DNA of 64,000 nt. Origin: JARRKU01 sp050288425. GTDB lineage: Bacteria; Desulfobacterota; Desulfobacteria; Desulfobacterales; Desulfosarcinaceae. The stretch spans positions 1 to 64,000 of the forward strand of contig JBNKDU010000167.1 of NCBI GenBank assembly GCA_050288425.1, given 5' to 3'. Below are positions 1 through 9,627 of the stretch, piece by piece; the first letter of the stretch is position 1, and every line of letters starts with the position of its first letter. Below the pieces are notes generated by a model, which saw only the letters and a program-made list of their open reading frames with translations, searched no databases and was not told the DNA's origin. Both the position numbers and the translations under genes were made by a program.

Positions 1-281
1 AAGCGCACCCATGCTTCACACCCATCCATGTTATTCACTGGAGATCCCATCCCGCAGGTCAAATTATCGCAAGCGTTTCCGCTCGAACCCCAATTAATGG
101 ATAGTATTGCAGAAAATCCAATACCGCTGATTTCTGACATAAAATAAGGATGCATGCAGCATGCCATTGACCGCAAGAGAAGACATTTTATTTTAATAAT
201 GATAAAAGCGGGTTAGCTGCACTCTCCACCATCGAACCCGAACCGCCGGTTACAGAATCGTGCCAGATTGACATCATAAGA

Positions 282-318
282 AACAAATTGGAAATAATAC
301 ATGTATTTTCAATTTGTT
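282..318. repeat. AT-rich imperfect palindrome in a gene-free end (1-348)
   Basis: Nine-base arms AACAAATTG (282-290) and CAATTTGTT (310-318) flank a centre containing the perfect palindrome AATACATGTATT (296-307). The element lies about 30 bp beyond the stop of the response regulator on the minus strand. It could be a weak terminator for that operon or a protein-binding site; no strong U-tract follows it. I see no gene in bases 1-348. Confidence 0.5.
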
Positions 319-348
319 ACTTGCAACGCCATTATGACGCGGTCAATG

Positions 349-1746
349 TCAAGTTGACGTGGTGTCGTTGGACTGCGGCATCGATTTCAGCTTGCGTTGC
401 AGGGTACGCAATCCGATCCCCAACAATCTGGCGGCCTTGGTTCGGTTGCCGCTGGTCAGGCGCAGCGCTTTTTGGATGTGCAGGTTTTGAATCTCGGTCA
501 AGGTCGGGAATCGATCCGCGAGCCATTGTTGCGACTCCGGCAGCCGTTGACGGAACTTGGGAACGCTGCTCAATTCCCGGGACGTGCCGGTATGGGCCAG
601 GACACCGGATGAAATGATGTTTTCCAACTCACGGACATTGCCCGGGAATTCATATTTCTGCAAGGCCTCGGCCAGGGAAGTCGATATGCGGCCGATGGAT
701 TTTTGGTTTTTCTTGGCGTGGGTCCGAAGAAAATGGTAGGCCAGCGGAAGGATATCCCGTTTGCGCTTTCGCAGGGGGGGAATATGGATGTGGTATTCAT
801 TCAACCGGAAGTACAGGTCGCCCCGGAAATCCCCTGAACCCACGGTCTTTTCGAGGTCGCGATTGGAAGCCGACAGGATTCTCAAATCGACATTGATGAT
901 TTCAGTACTCCCCAGCCGATAGAACTCCTTTTCTTCGATGACTTGCAGCAGCTTGCCCTGCATATTGGACGCCAGTTCGGTGATCTCGTCCAGGAAAAGG
1001 GTCCCACCCTGGGCGGTCTCGAAAAACCCCCGTTTGTTCTCGATGGCTCCGGTATACGCCCCTCGTATATGGCCGAAGAAATCGTCTTCGAATAGATTCT
1101 GGCTGAAGGCGGGCATGTTCACGGCCACGAAGGGTCCGGAAGAGCGGCGGCTGAGATTGTGGATGATGCGCGCCAACATCCCCTTGCCCACACCTGTCTC
1201 GCCGGTGATCATGACGTTGTATTCCGTCTCGGCACAGGCTTCGGCCTGATGGAACACCAGGGCCATACTGTCATCTTCCGCAACCATCTTGGCGAAGGAG
1301 TCGGGATGCTGTAAATCGGCAAAGGATTGCGGTCTTTCGAAAAGGGCCATTCCCTGACGCAGTTGATAGCGTTCCAGGGCGTGGCGCACGGCGATTACGG
1401 TACGTTTGACCTGCAGCGGTTTGACCAGATAATCATAGGCACCCATCCGCATGGCTTTGACGGCGGTGGCCACGTCGTCCACCGCCGTCAAGATGATGCA
1501 TTGGGTCGCCGGAGACTCCTGCTTGATCTGCTTGAGAATTTCCATCCCGTCCAGATGGGGCATGATCAAATCCAGCAGGGCCAATTGAAACACATTCTCG
1601 CGCACGAGTCCCAGCACCTGGCGGGGATCGGACACCATGACCGGATCCGGCAGGCCTGCGCTGAGCAAGGCCGTGCGCATGCTGAAGAGCAGGCCTTCAT
1701 CGTCATCCACGATCAGGATGGGGGAATTAGTCGATACTGCGTTCAT
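349..1746 (-). CDS. NtrC-family sigma-54-dependent response regulator
   Basis: A 465-residue three-domain activator. The receiver domain spans about residues 9-125, with acidic pocket DDD (14-16), phospho-acceptor Asp59 and Lys109. The AAA+ domain (about 150-385) has Walker A GETGVGKG (182-189) and Walker B GTLFLDEI. A Fis-type helix-turn-helix (NRTKAARLLGI..RTLQRKL) ends the protein. It should activate sigma-54 RNA polymerase after phosphorylation by the adjacent kinase. The sigma-54 contact loop reads GAYTGA (229-234) instead of GAFTGA, a conservative Phe-to-Tyr change. The start lies about 20 bp inside the end of the kinase gene, which suggests translational coupling. The target promoter is not evident in this window. 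Confidence 0.93.
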   Translation of the reverse strand: MNAVSTNSPILIVDDDEGLLFSMRTALLSAGLPDPVMVSDPRQVLGLVRENVFQLALLDLIMPHLDGMEILKQIKQESPATQCIILTAVDDVATAVKAMRMGAYDYLVKPLQVKRTVIAVRHALERYQLRQGMALFERPQSFADLQHPDSFAKMVAEDDSMALVFHQAEACAETEYNVMITGETGVGKGMLARIIHNLSRRSSGPFVAVNMPAFSQNLFEDDFFGHIRGAYTGAIENKRGFFETAQGGTLFLDEITELASNMQGKLLQVIEEKEFYRLGSTEIINVDLRILSASNRDLEKTVGSGDFRGDLYFRLNEYHIHIPPLRKRKRDILPLAYHFLRTHAKKNQKSIGRISTSLAEALQKYEFPGNVRELENIISSGVLAHTGTSRELSSVPKFRQRLPESQQWLADRFPTLTEIQNLHIQKALRLTSGNRTKAARLLGIGLRTLQRKLKSMPQSNDTTST

Positions 1747-3472
1747 TGAGGTTTTCCCGCACGACTTTGAAAAATTCTTCGATGACCAGAGGCTTGGACA
1801 GGATCTGGGAGAACCCCATCCGAGCCGCTTCGTACAGATTCGGATGGTCGGGGAAGCCGGTCACGATGATCACTTTCATCAGCTCGAGACCCAATTCGTT
1901 TTTGATCGCCCGGCAGACTCCCAGGCCGTCCATCTCCGGCATGAACATATCCAGGATCAGCAGGTCGGGCGGATGGCTGCCCATGCGGATCAACGCCTCG
2001 GCCCCATTGGCATAGTTCTCCACCACGAATGAGGTATTGCGCCGCAGGGCCCGGGTAATCATACCCCGGAAGTCATGGTCGTCATCCACCACCATGATGC
2101 GCAAGGGCTTGCGCTTGGGATCCACCGGCAATCTTACCGTAAATGTCGTTCCCTCACCCGGATTGGCGTGAAAGGCAATTTCGCCTTTGTGCGCCCTCAC
2201 CAGATTGTACGTCACCGACAATCCCAGCCCCGTCCCCCCGGCGGCCTGCCGGTCGGTCACGAAGGGATCGAAGATATTCTCGGCCACAGCCGGGTTTATG
2301 CCGCGGCCGTTGTCCTGCACTCCGATGGTGATGCACTGCTCCTTCTGCCTCATTCTGGTTATGATACGCACCTTGCCGTGATCATGATCGATGGACTCGA
2401 GCGCGTTTATGATCAGATTCAACACCACCTGTTCTATGTTTTGCAGGTTGGCCCGCAAATAGGGCAACGTGGGATCCAGGTCGGTCTCCAACACCGTCTG
2501 GAACTTCTTCACGGTGGCCTGGGCCAGTCGCACGGCATTCTCCACGGCCGTATTGATCTGCACATCCCACTTGTCGGCGGGGTTGCTTTTTCGGGCGAAG
2601 CCTTTCAATCCGGACACGATCCGGGCCACCCGGTTGGCGGCCATTTCCATGTCATTTATCAGCCGGGGAAGATTCTGTTTTACGAATTCCGGACTCAATC
2701 CGCCGATCTTTTTATCGGGCATCTGGATGGCGTGGGTATCGAGAACCGGCAACAAATCCCGCCACATCTTTTCCAGAAGGGGCAGATTGAACAGAATCAG
2801 GTTGATGGGGTTGTTGATCTCATGGGCCACGCCGGCCACCAGGGTGCCCATGGCCTCCATCTTCTGGGATTGAAACAACTGCTTTTCGATTTTCTTCTGC
2901 TCGGAAATATTGCAGCAGATCCCTCCGATGGCTCTCAGTTGGCCGTCCCATTCGATGGGATACAGCCGGTCGAGATGATACTCCACGCCCTCGGGCGTCA
3001 TCTTCTGGTGGTGGAAGGAGATCGGTTTTTGGGTCTGGGTGACCTCCTTCAATTTGTCGCGGTAGAGGCCATACATGTCGCGGGAATAGACATCCTGGAG
3101 TCGGCGGCCGACGAGATCCTTTCCATGCTGCAGGCCGAATTGTTCGACCTGGTCGTTGCTGAACAGATAGCGTCCATGCAGGTCGAGCATGAAGATGTGG
3201 TCCCGTGTACAGGCGGCCAGGCCGGAATATTGTGCCCGCTGGATTTTCCAGCCGTGATCCCGGTCGCGCATTCGCCGCATCTCCTGCCGGAGAAGAGCGT
3301 ACTCCATTTCCAGTCTTCGGTATTGGGATGTCAAGGTCCGGATGGCGTCGGAAGCCCTCGCGGCGACGGCTTGCCGCTGAAAACCGATTCCGGCTGACTT
3401 TCCGGGCAAAGTGGTTCTGGAATAGGGCGTGCTCGATCCCGGCACCCGGGTCTCCTTTTCAGCCCGTCTCAA
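1727..3472 (-). CDS. Hybrid histidine kinase (PAS-HisKA-HATPase-REC)
   Basis: A 581-residue kinase without a predicted membrane segment, so probably cytoplasmic. A short coiled coil (about 45-75) is followed by a PAS domain (about 80-195). The HisKA dimerisation domain carries the H-box VAHEINNP with His217. The ATPase domain has N-box LNLIINAL (near 351-358), G1 DNGRGI (387-392) and G2 GTGLGLS (413-419). The C-terminal receiver (about 456-575) has Asp508 as likely acceptor. It is the obvious partner of the downstream NtrC-type regulator, with which it overlaps by about 20 bp. The attached receiver may pass phosphate onward or act as a sink. The N-terminal 50 residues are poorly supported, and a later start such as Met56 is possible. 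Confidence 0.92.
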   Translation of the reverse strand: MRRAEKETRVPGSSTPYSRTTLPGKSAGIGFQRQAVAARASDAIRTLTSQYRRLEMEYALLRQEMRRMRDRDHGWKIQRAQYSGLAACTRDHIFMLDLHGRYLFSNDQVEQFGLQHGKDLVGRRLQDVYSRDMYGLYRDKLKEVTQTQKPISFHHQKMTPEGVEYHLDRLYPIEWDGQLRAIGGICCNISEQKKIEKQLFQSQKMEAMGTLVAGVAHEINNPINLILFNLPLLEKMWRDLLPVLDTHAIQMPDKKIGGLSPEFVKQNLPRLINDMEMAANRVARIVSGLKGFARKSNPADKWDVQINTAVENAVRLAQATVKKFQTVLETDLDPTLPYLRANLQNIEQVVLNLIINALESIDHDHGKVRIITRMRQKEQCITIGVQDNGRGINPAVAENIFDPFVTDRQAAGGTGLGLSVTYNLVRAHKGEIAFHANPGEGTTFTVRLPVDPKRKPLRIMVVDDDHDFRGMITRALRRNTSFVVENYANGAEALIRMGSHPPDLLILDMFMPEMDGLGVCRAIKNELGLELMKVIIVTGFPDHPNLYEAARMGFSQILSKPLVIEEFFKVVRENLNERSID

Positions 3473-3547
3473 TCGCTGCAGGTCATCGGGATATCCCGAT
3501 GGGAACCGGCTGCAGCGGTTGCTTGCGGAGAGAAGACGGACGGTTCG

Positions 3548-5689
3548 TTATTTCGTGCCCCCGCCGGAAACAAAGCGATCCCCCAGGGAGTTGAGCTTCA
3601 GGGTCAGCGGGCGATCTTCCTCGGTCTCGCTGTTCAGGCGTAGCTGCCCGGGACGTCGGTACTCATCATCCCCTGGGGTCGCGGCCAGCCATTTTTCACG
3701 GAAGGCTTTTACGACCCGGAACGCGGGCCGGTTGACGTCGACAATGCTTTTTTCGAGGACCAGGGTCAACTTTCCCTTGCGTTCCTCCAGATGCATCAAG
3801 GGGGCGATGGGCAGCCCCACGGGCTCCCATTGGGCAAACCCATGCTCCAGGTTGCGGATGGCGGCCATTTGACCGGTGGCGCCGTTGGCCACCAGGCTGA
3901 ATACGGTCAGGCCCAGGTTGTACGTATAGATACAGTCGAATTGCGTGGGGTCGCTGCCCCGTCCGTCATAACCGTAAAAATGGGTCTGGGTCTTGAACTT
4001 GGGCACGGTGGTCTTGTAGATCTTTTCGATGGCCGGATGGAGGATCTCCCCGGCATCCATGGCACCGGCATCGATCAGCTCAGACTTCAGGGTTCGCAGG
4101 GAGATGATATTGTCCTTGATCAGCAGATGATCGTTTCCATTGTAGTTCTCGAACAGCAGCGGGCCGAAATAGTCCGCATCCAGTCCCGCCTTGGCCAGTG
4201 TCTTGCTGAAATAGGCCCGATCGAGGCCGATCTTGTACTTGCCCTGATCCTTGAGAATATCCAGATACTCCTTCACCAGGTCCAAGAGCACTTGCTCGGT
4301 GGGCACCAGGGAAAACTGGAAATTGCCGTGGCTGTCCCGCTCGGTCAGCAGCCCCTCCTGGAAAAAGGCCGGCAGGTTGTTGAACAATTCATCATCCCGG
4401 GGATTCCAGATGTTGTCGGCCAATCCTGCGGGTTTATCGTGCACCAACCGCCGCAGGTAATCCAACTTGTTCTCCAGCAGCGTAAAATTGGCATGAAAAT
4501 CCCTGTCATGTCTCCGGTTGAATTCGGCGATGATCGTGTTCAATTTGATGATGAAGACTTCAATCTCATTTATGAATTCAAGAATTCCTTCGGGGACGAC
4601 CATGACACCGTAATTCTTGCCTGCCGCCGCCCGGCGGACAATGGCATCGCAGATCACCCGTGACAAATGCCGCAAGGTCATGCCGTAGGCCGTGTAGTCC
4701 ACCGTTCCATCGTCGGCGGCCCGCTCGAGGCGCTGGACATCCACATAGTCGGCCAGATCCTCACCGATCAGGGTGATGTTGGCATGGGTCTGCAGGCCCA
4801 CTTCCAAAGCCAGGTGGCTGGCGACCCGCCCCATGACCTTGCACACGTGCCAGTACTTGATGTCCGAACTGCAGTCGGTGGACAAATTGCTGATCGCCAG
4901 GGAGAAGGCACGGGCAGCCGAGTGGAACCCGAAGGACATGGCGCACAAAACCCGTCCGTCTGCATCCCGCACCTGGATATCGCCGTCGATGGTCTTGGGA
5001 ACGCCGATCACCTGCACGCCGTCTTCGTATAGTTCCTGGGCCAGAAACGCGGCATTGGTATTGGAATCATCGCCCCCCACCACCACCAGGGCATCGAGTT
5101 TCAGCGCGTGGATGGTCTCCTTGGAGAGGGCCATTTTCCTGGGAGTATCGATCTTGGTACGGCCGGTCTTGATCATGGTGAATCCGCCCAGGTTGCGATA
5201 GCGGTCCACCAGGGCATCGGTCAATTCCACGTACTCGCCCTCGATGATGCCGTCCGGCCCCACCAGGAATCCAAAGACCCGGCTTTGGGAATTGGCCTGT
5301 TTGGCGGCATCATAGAGCCCGGCGATCACATTGTGTCCCCCGGGGGCCGGTCCGCCCGAAAAAACGATGCCGATCCTGCGGGACCGGGAATAGGCGGCGG
5401 CGTCGAAACCCCCATCGGCCGGCATGACGGCCTGCACTGGATTATGGATAATTTTGGCCAGAAGTTTTTCGGAGGCCGGATCGATATCGAAGCGGAAATC
5501 CCGGCGCTCCTCCAGCCGGGTGGCGGGATGCTGGAAAACCTCGCATACCATGGGCTTGAACCTGCGCCGGGCCTCCACCACCTGGTTCGTGGTCGCCACC
5601 ACCTCCTCGACCGCGGGATTCTTGAGAAAGGCATGCATATCAAGATCTGATTTTTGGGCCACAAGCGCCTCCGTATTGGTTTCGGTCAA
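3548..5689 (-). CDS. Pyrophosphate-dependent 6-phosphofructokinase, long type
   Basis: Catalyses reversible phosphorylation of fructose 6-phosphate with PPi as donor. The substrate loop is SGGPAPGGHN (111-120). The motif GGDDS (205-209) has the second Asp typical of PPi-dependent enzymes, where ATP enzymes have GGDGS. PKTIDGD (231-237) is the catalytic loop. At 713 residues it is much longer than the roughly 350-550 residues of most bacterial PFKs, with an N-terminal extension of about 100 residues and an expanded C-terminal half. In sulfate reducers, PPi released by sulfate activation is a plausible phosphoryl source, but that link is inference. The gene is divergent from smc and stands alone. 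Confidence 0.9.
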   Translation of the reverse strand: MTETNTEALVAQKSDLDMHAFLKNPAVEEVVATTNQVVEARRRFKPMVCEVFQHPATRLEERRDFRFDIDPASEKLLAKIIHNPVQAVMPADGGFDAAAYSRSRRIGIVFSGGPAPGGHNVIAGLYDAAKQANSQSRVFGFLVGPDGIIEGEYVELTDALVDRYRNLGGFTMIKTGRTKIDTPRKMALSKETIHALKLDALVVVGGDDSNTNAAFLAQELYEDGVQVIGVPKTIDGDIQVRDADGRVLCAMSFGFHSAARAFSLAISNLSTDCSSDIKYWHVCKVMGRVASHLALEVGLQTHANITLIGEDLADYVDVQRLERAADDGTVDYTAYGMTLRHLSRVICDAIVRRAAAGKNYGVMVVPEGILEFINEIEVFIIKLNTIIAEFNRRHDRDFHANFTLLENKLDYLRRLVHDKPAGLADNIWNPRDDELFNNLPAFFQEGLLTERDSHGNFQFSLVPTEQVLLDLVKEYLDILKDQGKYKIGLDRAYFSKTLAKAGLDADYFGPLLFENYNGNDHLLIKDNIISLRTLKSELIDAGAMDAGEILHPAIEKIYKTTVPKFKTQTHFYGYDGRGSDPTQFDCIYTYNLGLTVFSLVANGATGQMAAIRNLEHGFAQWEPVGLPIAPLMHLEERKGKLTLVLEKSIVDVNRPAFRVVKAFREKWLAATPGDDEYRRPGQLRLNSETEEDRPLTLKLNSLGDRFVSGGGTK

Positions 5690-6009
5690 ATTTGGGAATG
5701 CCCCGCAAGCGGGGCCGAATGTGGAAGGATGATTCCATCGGTGGATTTGTCATATCGGCCCGTGGGTCGCCAAGTCAAGCAATTTGGCAGGGTGCTGGAC
5801 CCCTGTTCCCCTCTGGAGCCGCGGGAGTAAGGCGTCTGCGAGGCGATGGCGCCCGTTGCGCCGCATTTTCTTGAAATTTGAGAGTGATACCATATATGGT
5901 AGCCATAAACAGATATCCATACGCCACCTTGTGCTTTTCGCTTTACAACCCACCGGGCCCCTGATATGTAGGATAATCGCAAAATGAGTCCGGCAAGGAG
6001 GCCTGACCC
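5690..6009. other. Divergent intergenic region between PFK and smc
   Basis: This 320-bp stretch separates the minus-strand PFK gene from plus-strand smc. Short ORFs read across it but none looks coding. It holds a candidate smc promoter and an overlapping palindrome, listed separately, and a strong Shine-Dalgarno AAGGAGG at 5995-6001 eight bases before the smc ATG. Confidence 0.7.
5871..5901 (+). promoter_or_regulatory. Candidate smc promoter with overlapping 14-bp palindrome
   Basis: TTGAAA (5871-5876) and TATATG (5893-5898) are separated by 16 bp, a fair sigma-70 match about 110 bp before smc. The perfect palindrome TACCATATATGGTA (5888-5901) covers the -10 box and is the size of a small repressor operator. 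Promoter function is inferred from sequence only. Confidence 0.4.
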
Positions 6010-9000
6010 ATGAAGATCAAAAAACTAGAGATATCGGGATTCAAATCCTTCCTGGAAAAAGCCAGCATCGCCTTTCCCGCGGGGATATCGGCCATCGTGG
6101 GACCCAATGGTTGCGGCAAGAGCAATGTGCTCGATGCCCTTCGTTGGGTGATGGGTGAGCAAAGCGTCAAGCAATTGCGCGGCAAGAGCATGGAAGATAT
6201 CATTTTCGCGGGCTCCAACGGCAAGCCGCCCCTCAACATGGCCGAAGTGACCCTGACCCTGGCCAACGACAATGGCAGCGCTCCCGAGGAGTTCAGGGAC
6301 TATTCCGAAATCAGCGTCACCCGGCGCCTGTTCCGTTCCGGCGAAAGCGCCTACCTGATCAACCGCCAGCCGTGCCGCCTGAAGGATATTTTCAATCTCT
6401 TCATGGGCAGCGGCGTGGGCACCCGCACCTTTTCCATCATTCAGCAGGGCAACATCGGCGCCATCATCGACGCCGGGCCCGACGAGCGGCGGCTGTTTAT
6501 CGAAGAAGCCGCCGGCGTGACGCGCTACAAATTTCGCAAAAACGAAGCCTTGCGCAAGGTCAAGGCCACCGGCAACAATCTGCTGCGAATCAACGACATC
6601 ATCTCGGAAGTCAACCGCCAGATGGCCGGCCTCAGACGCCAGGCGAAGAAAGCCGAACGCTTCAAGGTCTACCAGCAACGAGCCCAGGTCATCGATACCC
6701 ATCTGCTGCTGCATGACTACGACAGCTACACCCGGCAGTTGGAGAAGACCCAGTCGATGCTCAGGGAACTGAAAGACATCGACATCGATCACGTCACCCG
6801 GTTGCAGAAAATCGATGCCGCCATCGAAGAGATCAAACTGAAACGCCAGCAGAAAGACCAGGAGATCGCGGCGCAAAAATCGGACAAGTTCGAAACCCAG
6901 CGAAAATTGGACCGCGCCGAGGCCGACCAGGCCCACTTGAGAAATGAGATCCAACGCCTGGGATCCGAAATCACCGAATTGGAGCAGGCACGCCTGGACC
7001 TGGCCGCCAAGACCGAATCCATGGCATCCGAAGTGGCCCAGGTGGAGGAACAGAACAAATCGCTGCAGGCCCACTGCGATGAAATCCAGGCACAAATTGC
7101 CCGTCACCGCGGCGGTTCCCAGGGGTTGCAGGAACAGCTCAACAGACAGAACCAGGTCCTCGAAGCGCGCAAAAGCGGCCTCATGAAGCTGGTGGCCGAC
7201 GAGGCCCGTTACAAGAACATTTACCAGAATACAGCCAACAACAAGGATTCCCTGGAACGCCGCCTGGTGCGCATCAACGAAGAGGTGGCCCTGGCGAAGA
7301 AGAAAGTCGCCGACGTCAAGACCGAAGAAGAAAGCAGGCAACGGGAATACGAGGAGATTCAATTACAAATTCGCGACCACGAATCCCGGATTGCCCGGCT
7401 CAAGGAAAATCTGGATGGAGAATCGGGCCGACTGGGCGCCCAGGTCAAAAAGACCCAGACCCTGGAATTGGAGCGCAACCAGGCCCGATCTCAATTGGCC
7501 ACCCTGGAGAAGATGGACGCCAATTATGACTGGTATCGCGATGGCGTCAAGGCGGTGATGCAGGCCAGGGAGGAGACCGATTCATCCGGAGACAGACGGA
7601 AAAAGCCATTGGCCGGCGTCGTCGGCCTGCTGGCCGATGTGATCGAACCGGCGCAGGGCTACGAAACGGCCGTGGAAGCGGCTCTGGGCGAGTCGCTGCA
7701 ATACATCCTGGTTCAGGACCAGCGTTCGGGTGCCGATGCCATCGACTACCTGCAGACCAGCAACGGCGGACGCAGCGGTTTCATACCGCTGCAGACGGTA
7801 AAACCCCTTGCCGGCGCCGACCCCCAACGGCTCTCTCCCCGGCACCGCCTGCTGGACCATGTGGCCCTGGACACGGCCTATTCTTCCATCGCCGAAGCCC
7901 TGTTGGGACATGTGGCCGTCGTGGATACCCTGGACGACGCCATGGGTCTGTTCAACGACAACGGTCGGGTGCAGACCATCGTGACCCGCTCGGGAGACGT
8001 GATATCCCACCAGGGAATCCTCACCGGCGGCAGTCAGGAACGACTCACCGGAATTCTGGCCAAGAAACAGGAACTCAAGGCCCTGGAGCAAACCTGCATC
8101 CGCCTCGGCGAGGAACACGCGGCCGCCCAGGACCGCCAGCGCGCACTGGAGAAAAACGTCCGCGACCTGGAAACGCGGCTGCAGCAGACCATCGCCGAAA
8201 AAAATTCCGCCGTGGACGAACGGATCGAAATCGAAAAAGCCCTCTACCGCATCGGCGAAGACCTGAAAAACGCCAATCGGAATCTCGAAATCGTGGTGCT
8301 GGAAGAAGAACAGTTGATGGGCGAAGAGAGCGATCTGAATGATGAACTGGCGGAATATCATGAGGCCCTGGCCAGGATCACGGCGGAGGTGGAAACCGCG
8401 CAGGCACAAACCACCGAGGCCACCGAACAGATCCGTCGCCTGTCTTCCGAATTGGAAAAGTACAATCAACAGATCGTCGACCTGAAATTGGAATCGACCG
8501 CCCTGAACACGAAGCTGGAAAACGGAGCCCAGACCCTCAAGCGTCTGACCGATTACGAACGGGACAGTCGGCTCCGACTGGAGCAGTTGGGCAAGGAGAT
8601 CCTCCAGAAAAAGCAGATGCTGTCCGCTTCCCAATCCCAGGTGGCGGACAAGGAGAAACTCCTGCAGCAGATGTACGCCCAGTTCCAGCATCTGGACGCC
8701 GACCTGTCGGCCAACGAATCGGAATACGATGCCATCGATGCCTGCCTGCAGCAAAACGATGGGGAAGCCGCCACCATCCAGTCGGATCGCCAGAAGACCC
8801 TGGAAAAAATCCGCCTCCTGGAGTTGGAATCCTCCGAACAACGGATCATGCGCGACAATATCGCCGGCAAGTGCCGGGAACGCTACCATGCCTCCATCGT
8901 CGAATTGCGGGCACAGGGGGACCAGAAGGAAGATCAGCTCCAGATGTCGGTGGAAGAGATGAAGGCCGAACTGGAGCGGTACCGCAACAAACTGGCACGC

Positions 9001-9606
9001 ATCGGGGATGTCAACCTGGGCGCCATCCAGGAGTACCAGGAGTTGAAGGAACGCTTCGATTTCCTCAGTGAACAACGCGGCGACCTCGAAAAGGCCATCG
9101 AAGATCTGCACAAGGTGATCCGCAAGATCAACCGCATCACCCAACGCCGTTTCATCGAGACCTTCGACAAGGTGAACGCAAAACTGGCCGAGGTATTCCC
9201 CAAGTTGTTCGAGGGCGGATCCGCGCGCCTCGAACTGAGCGAACCGGATAAACCGCTGGAGACCGGGGTGGAGTACCTGGTGCATCCGCCGGGCAAGAAA
9301 CTGACCCGCATGAGCCTGCTATCCGGTGGCGAAAAAGCACTCTCGGCCATCGCCTTTATCTTCGCCATCTTCCTGATTCGTCCGGCGTCCTTCTGTCTTC
9401 TCGATGAAATCGATGCCCCCCTCGATGAAGCCAATATCATTCGCTTCAACAATCTGATGCAGGTCATCGGCCGAAAATCGCAAATCGTGATGATCACCCA
9501 CAACAAGCGCTCCATGGAATTCGCCGAAACCCTGTTCGGCGTCACCATGGAACAAAAAGGGATCTCCAAGGTCGTATCCGTCAACCTCAACGAAGGAAAC
9601 GCGTAA
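6010..9606 (+). CDS. smc: Chromosome segregation protein SMC
   Basis: A 1198-residue SMC ATPase that dimerises through its hinge and, with ScpA/ScpB, organises and segregates the chromosome. The N-terminal head has Walker A GPNGCGKS (31-38). Long coiled coils, rich in Glu/Gln/Lys/Arg, occupy about 170-500 and 680-1010. The hinge lies near 535-660 (VVGLLADVIEPA..., ILTGG). The C-terminal head has the signature LLSGGEKAL (about 1101-1109) and Walker B LLDEID (about 1130). The length is standard for the family. A strong AAGGAGG ribosome site fixes the start. ftsY follows 21 bp downstream and is probably co-transcribed. Confidence 0.98.
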   Translation: MKIKKLEISGFKSFLEKASIAFPAGISAIVGPNGCGKSNVLDALRWVMGEQSVKQLRGKSMEDIIFAGSNGKPPLNMAEVTLTLANDNGSAPEEFRDYSEISVTRRLFRSGESAYLINRQPCRLKDIFNLFMGSGVGTRTFSIIQQGNIGAIIDAGPDERRLFIEEAAGVTRYKFRKNEALRKVKATGNNLLRINDIISEVNRQMAGLRRQAKKAERFKVYQQRAQVIDTHLLLHDYDSYTRQLEKTQSMLRELKDIDIDHVTRLQKIDAAIEEIKLKRQQKDQEIAAQKSDKFETQRKLDRAEADQAHLRNEIQRLGSEITELEQARLDLAAKTESMASEVAQVEEQNKSLQAHCDEIQAQIARHRGGSQGLQEQLNRQNQVLEARKSGLMKLVADEARYKNIYQNTANNKDSLERRLVRINEEVALAKKKVADVKTEEESRQREYEEIQLQIRDHESRIARLKENLDGESGRLGAQVKKTQTLELERNQARSQLATLEKMDANYDWYRDGVKAVMQAREETDSSGDRRKKPLAGVVGLLADVIEPAQGYETAVEAALGESLQYILVQDQRSGADAIDYLQTSNGGRSGFIPLQTVKPLAGADPQRLSPRHRLLDHVALDTAYSSIAEALLGHVAVVDTLDDAMGLFNDNGRVQTIVTRSGDVISHQGILTGGSQERLTGILAKKQELKALEQTCIRLGEEHAAAQDRQRALEKNVRDLETRLQQTIAEKNSAVDERIEIEKALYRIGEDLKNANRNLEIVVLEEEQLMGEESDLNDELAEYHEALARITAEVETAQAQTTEATEQIRRLSSELEKYNQQIVDLKLESTALNTKLENGAQTLKRLTDYERDSRLRLEQLGKEILQKKQMLSASQSQVADKEKLLQQMYAQFQHLDADLSANESEYDAIDACLQQNDGEAATIQSDRQKTLEKIRLLELESSEQRIMRDNIAGKCRERYHASIVELRAQGDQKEDQLQMSVEEMKAELERYRNKLARIGDVNLGAIQEYQELKERFDFLSEQRGDLEKAIEDLHKVIRKINRITQRRFIETFDKVNAKLAEVFPKLFEGGSARLELSEPDKPLETGVEYLVHPPGKKLTRMSLLSGGEKALSAIAFIFAIFLIRPASFCLLDEIDAPLDEANIIRFNNLMQVIGRKSQIVMITHNKRSMEFAETLFGVTMEQKGISKVVSVNLNEGNA

Positions 9607-9627
9607 GCGCGGACAGAATACAGATCA

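Noticed and set aside
5686..5982. 98-codon minus-strand ORF in the PFK-smc gap
   Set aside because: No ribosome site, atypical composition, and it occupies the divergent promoter region.
7582..9285. 567-codon minus-strand ORF opposite smc, and its companion at 6025-7362
   Set aside because: Phe/Leu/Gln-rich mirror of coiled-coil codons; smc is unambiguous.
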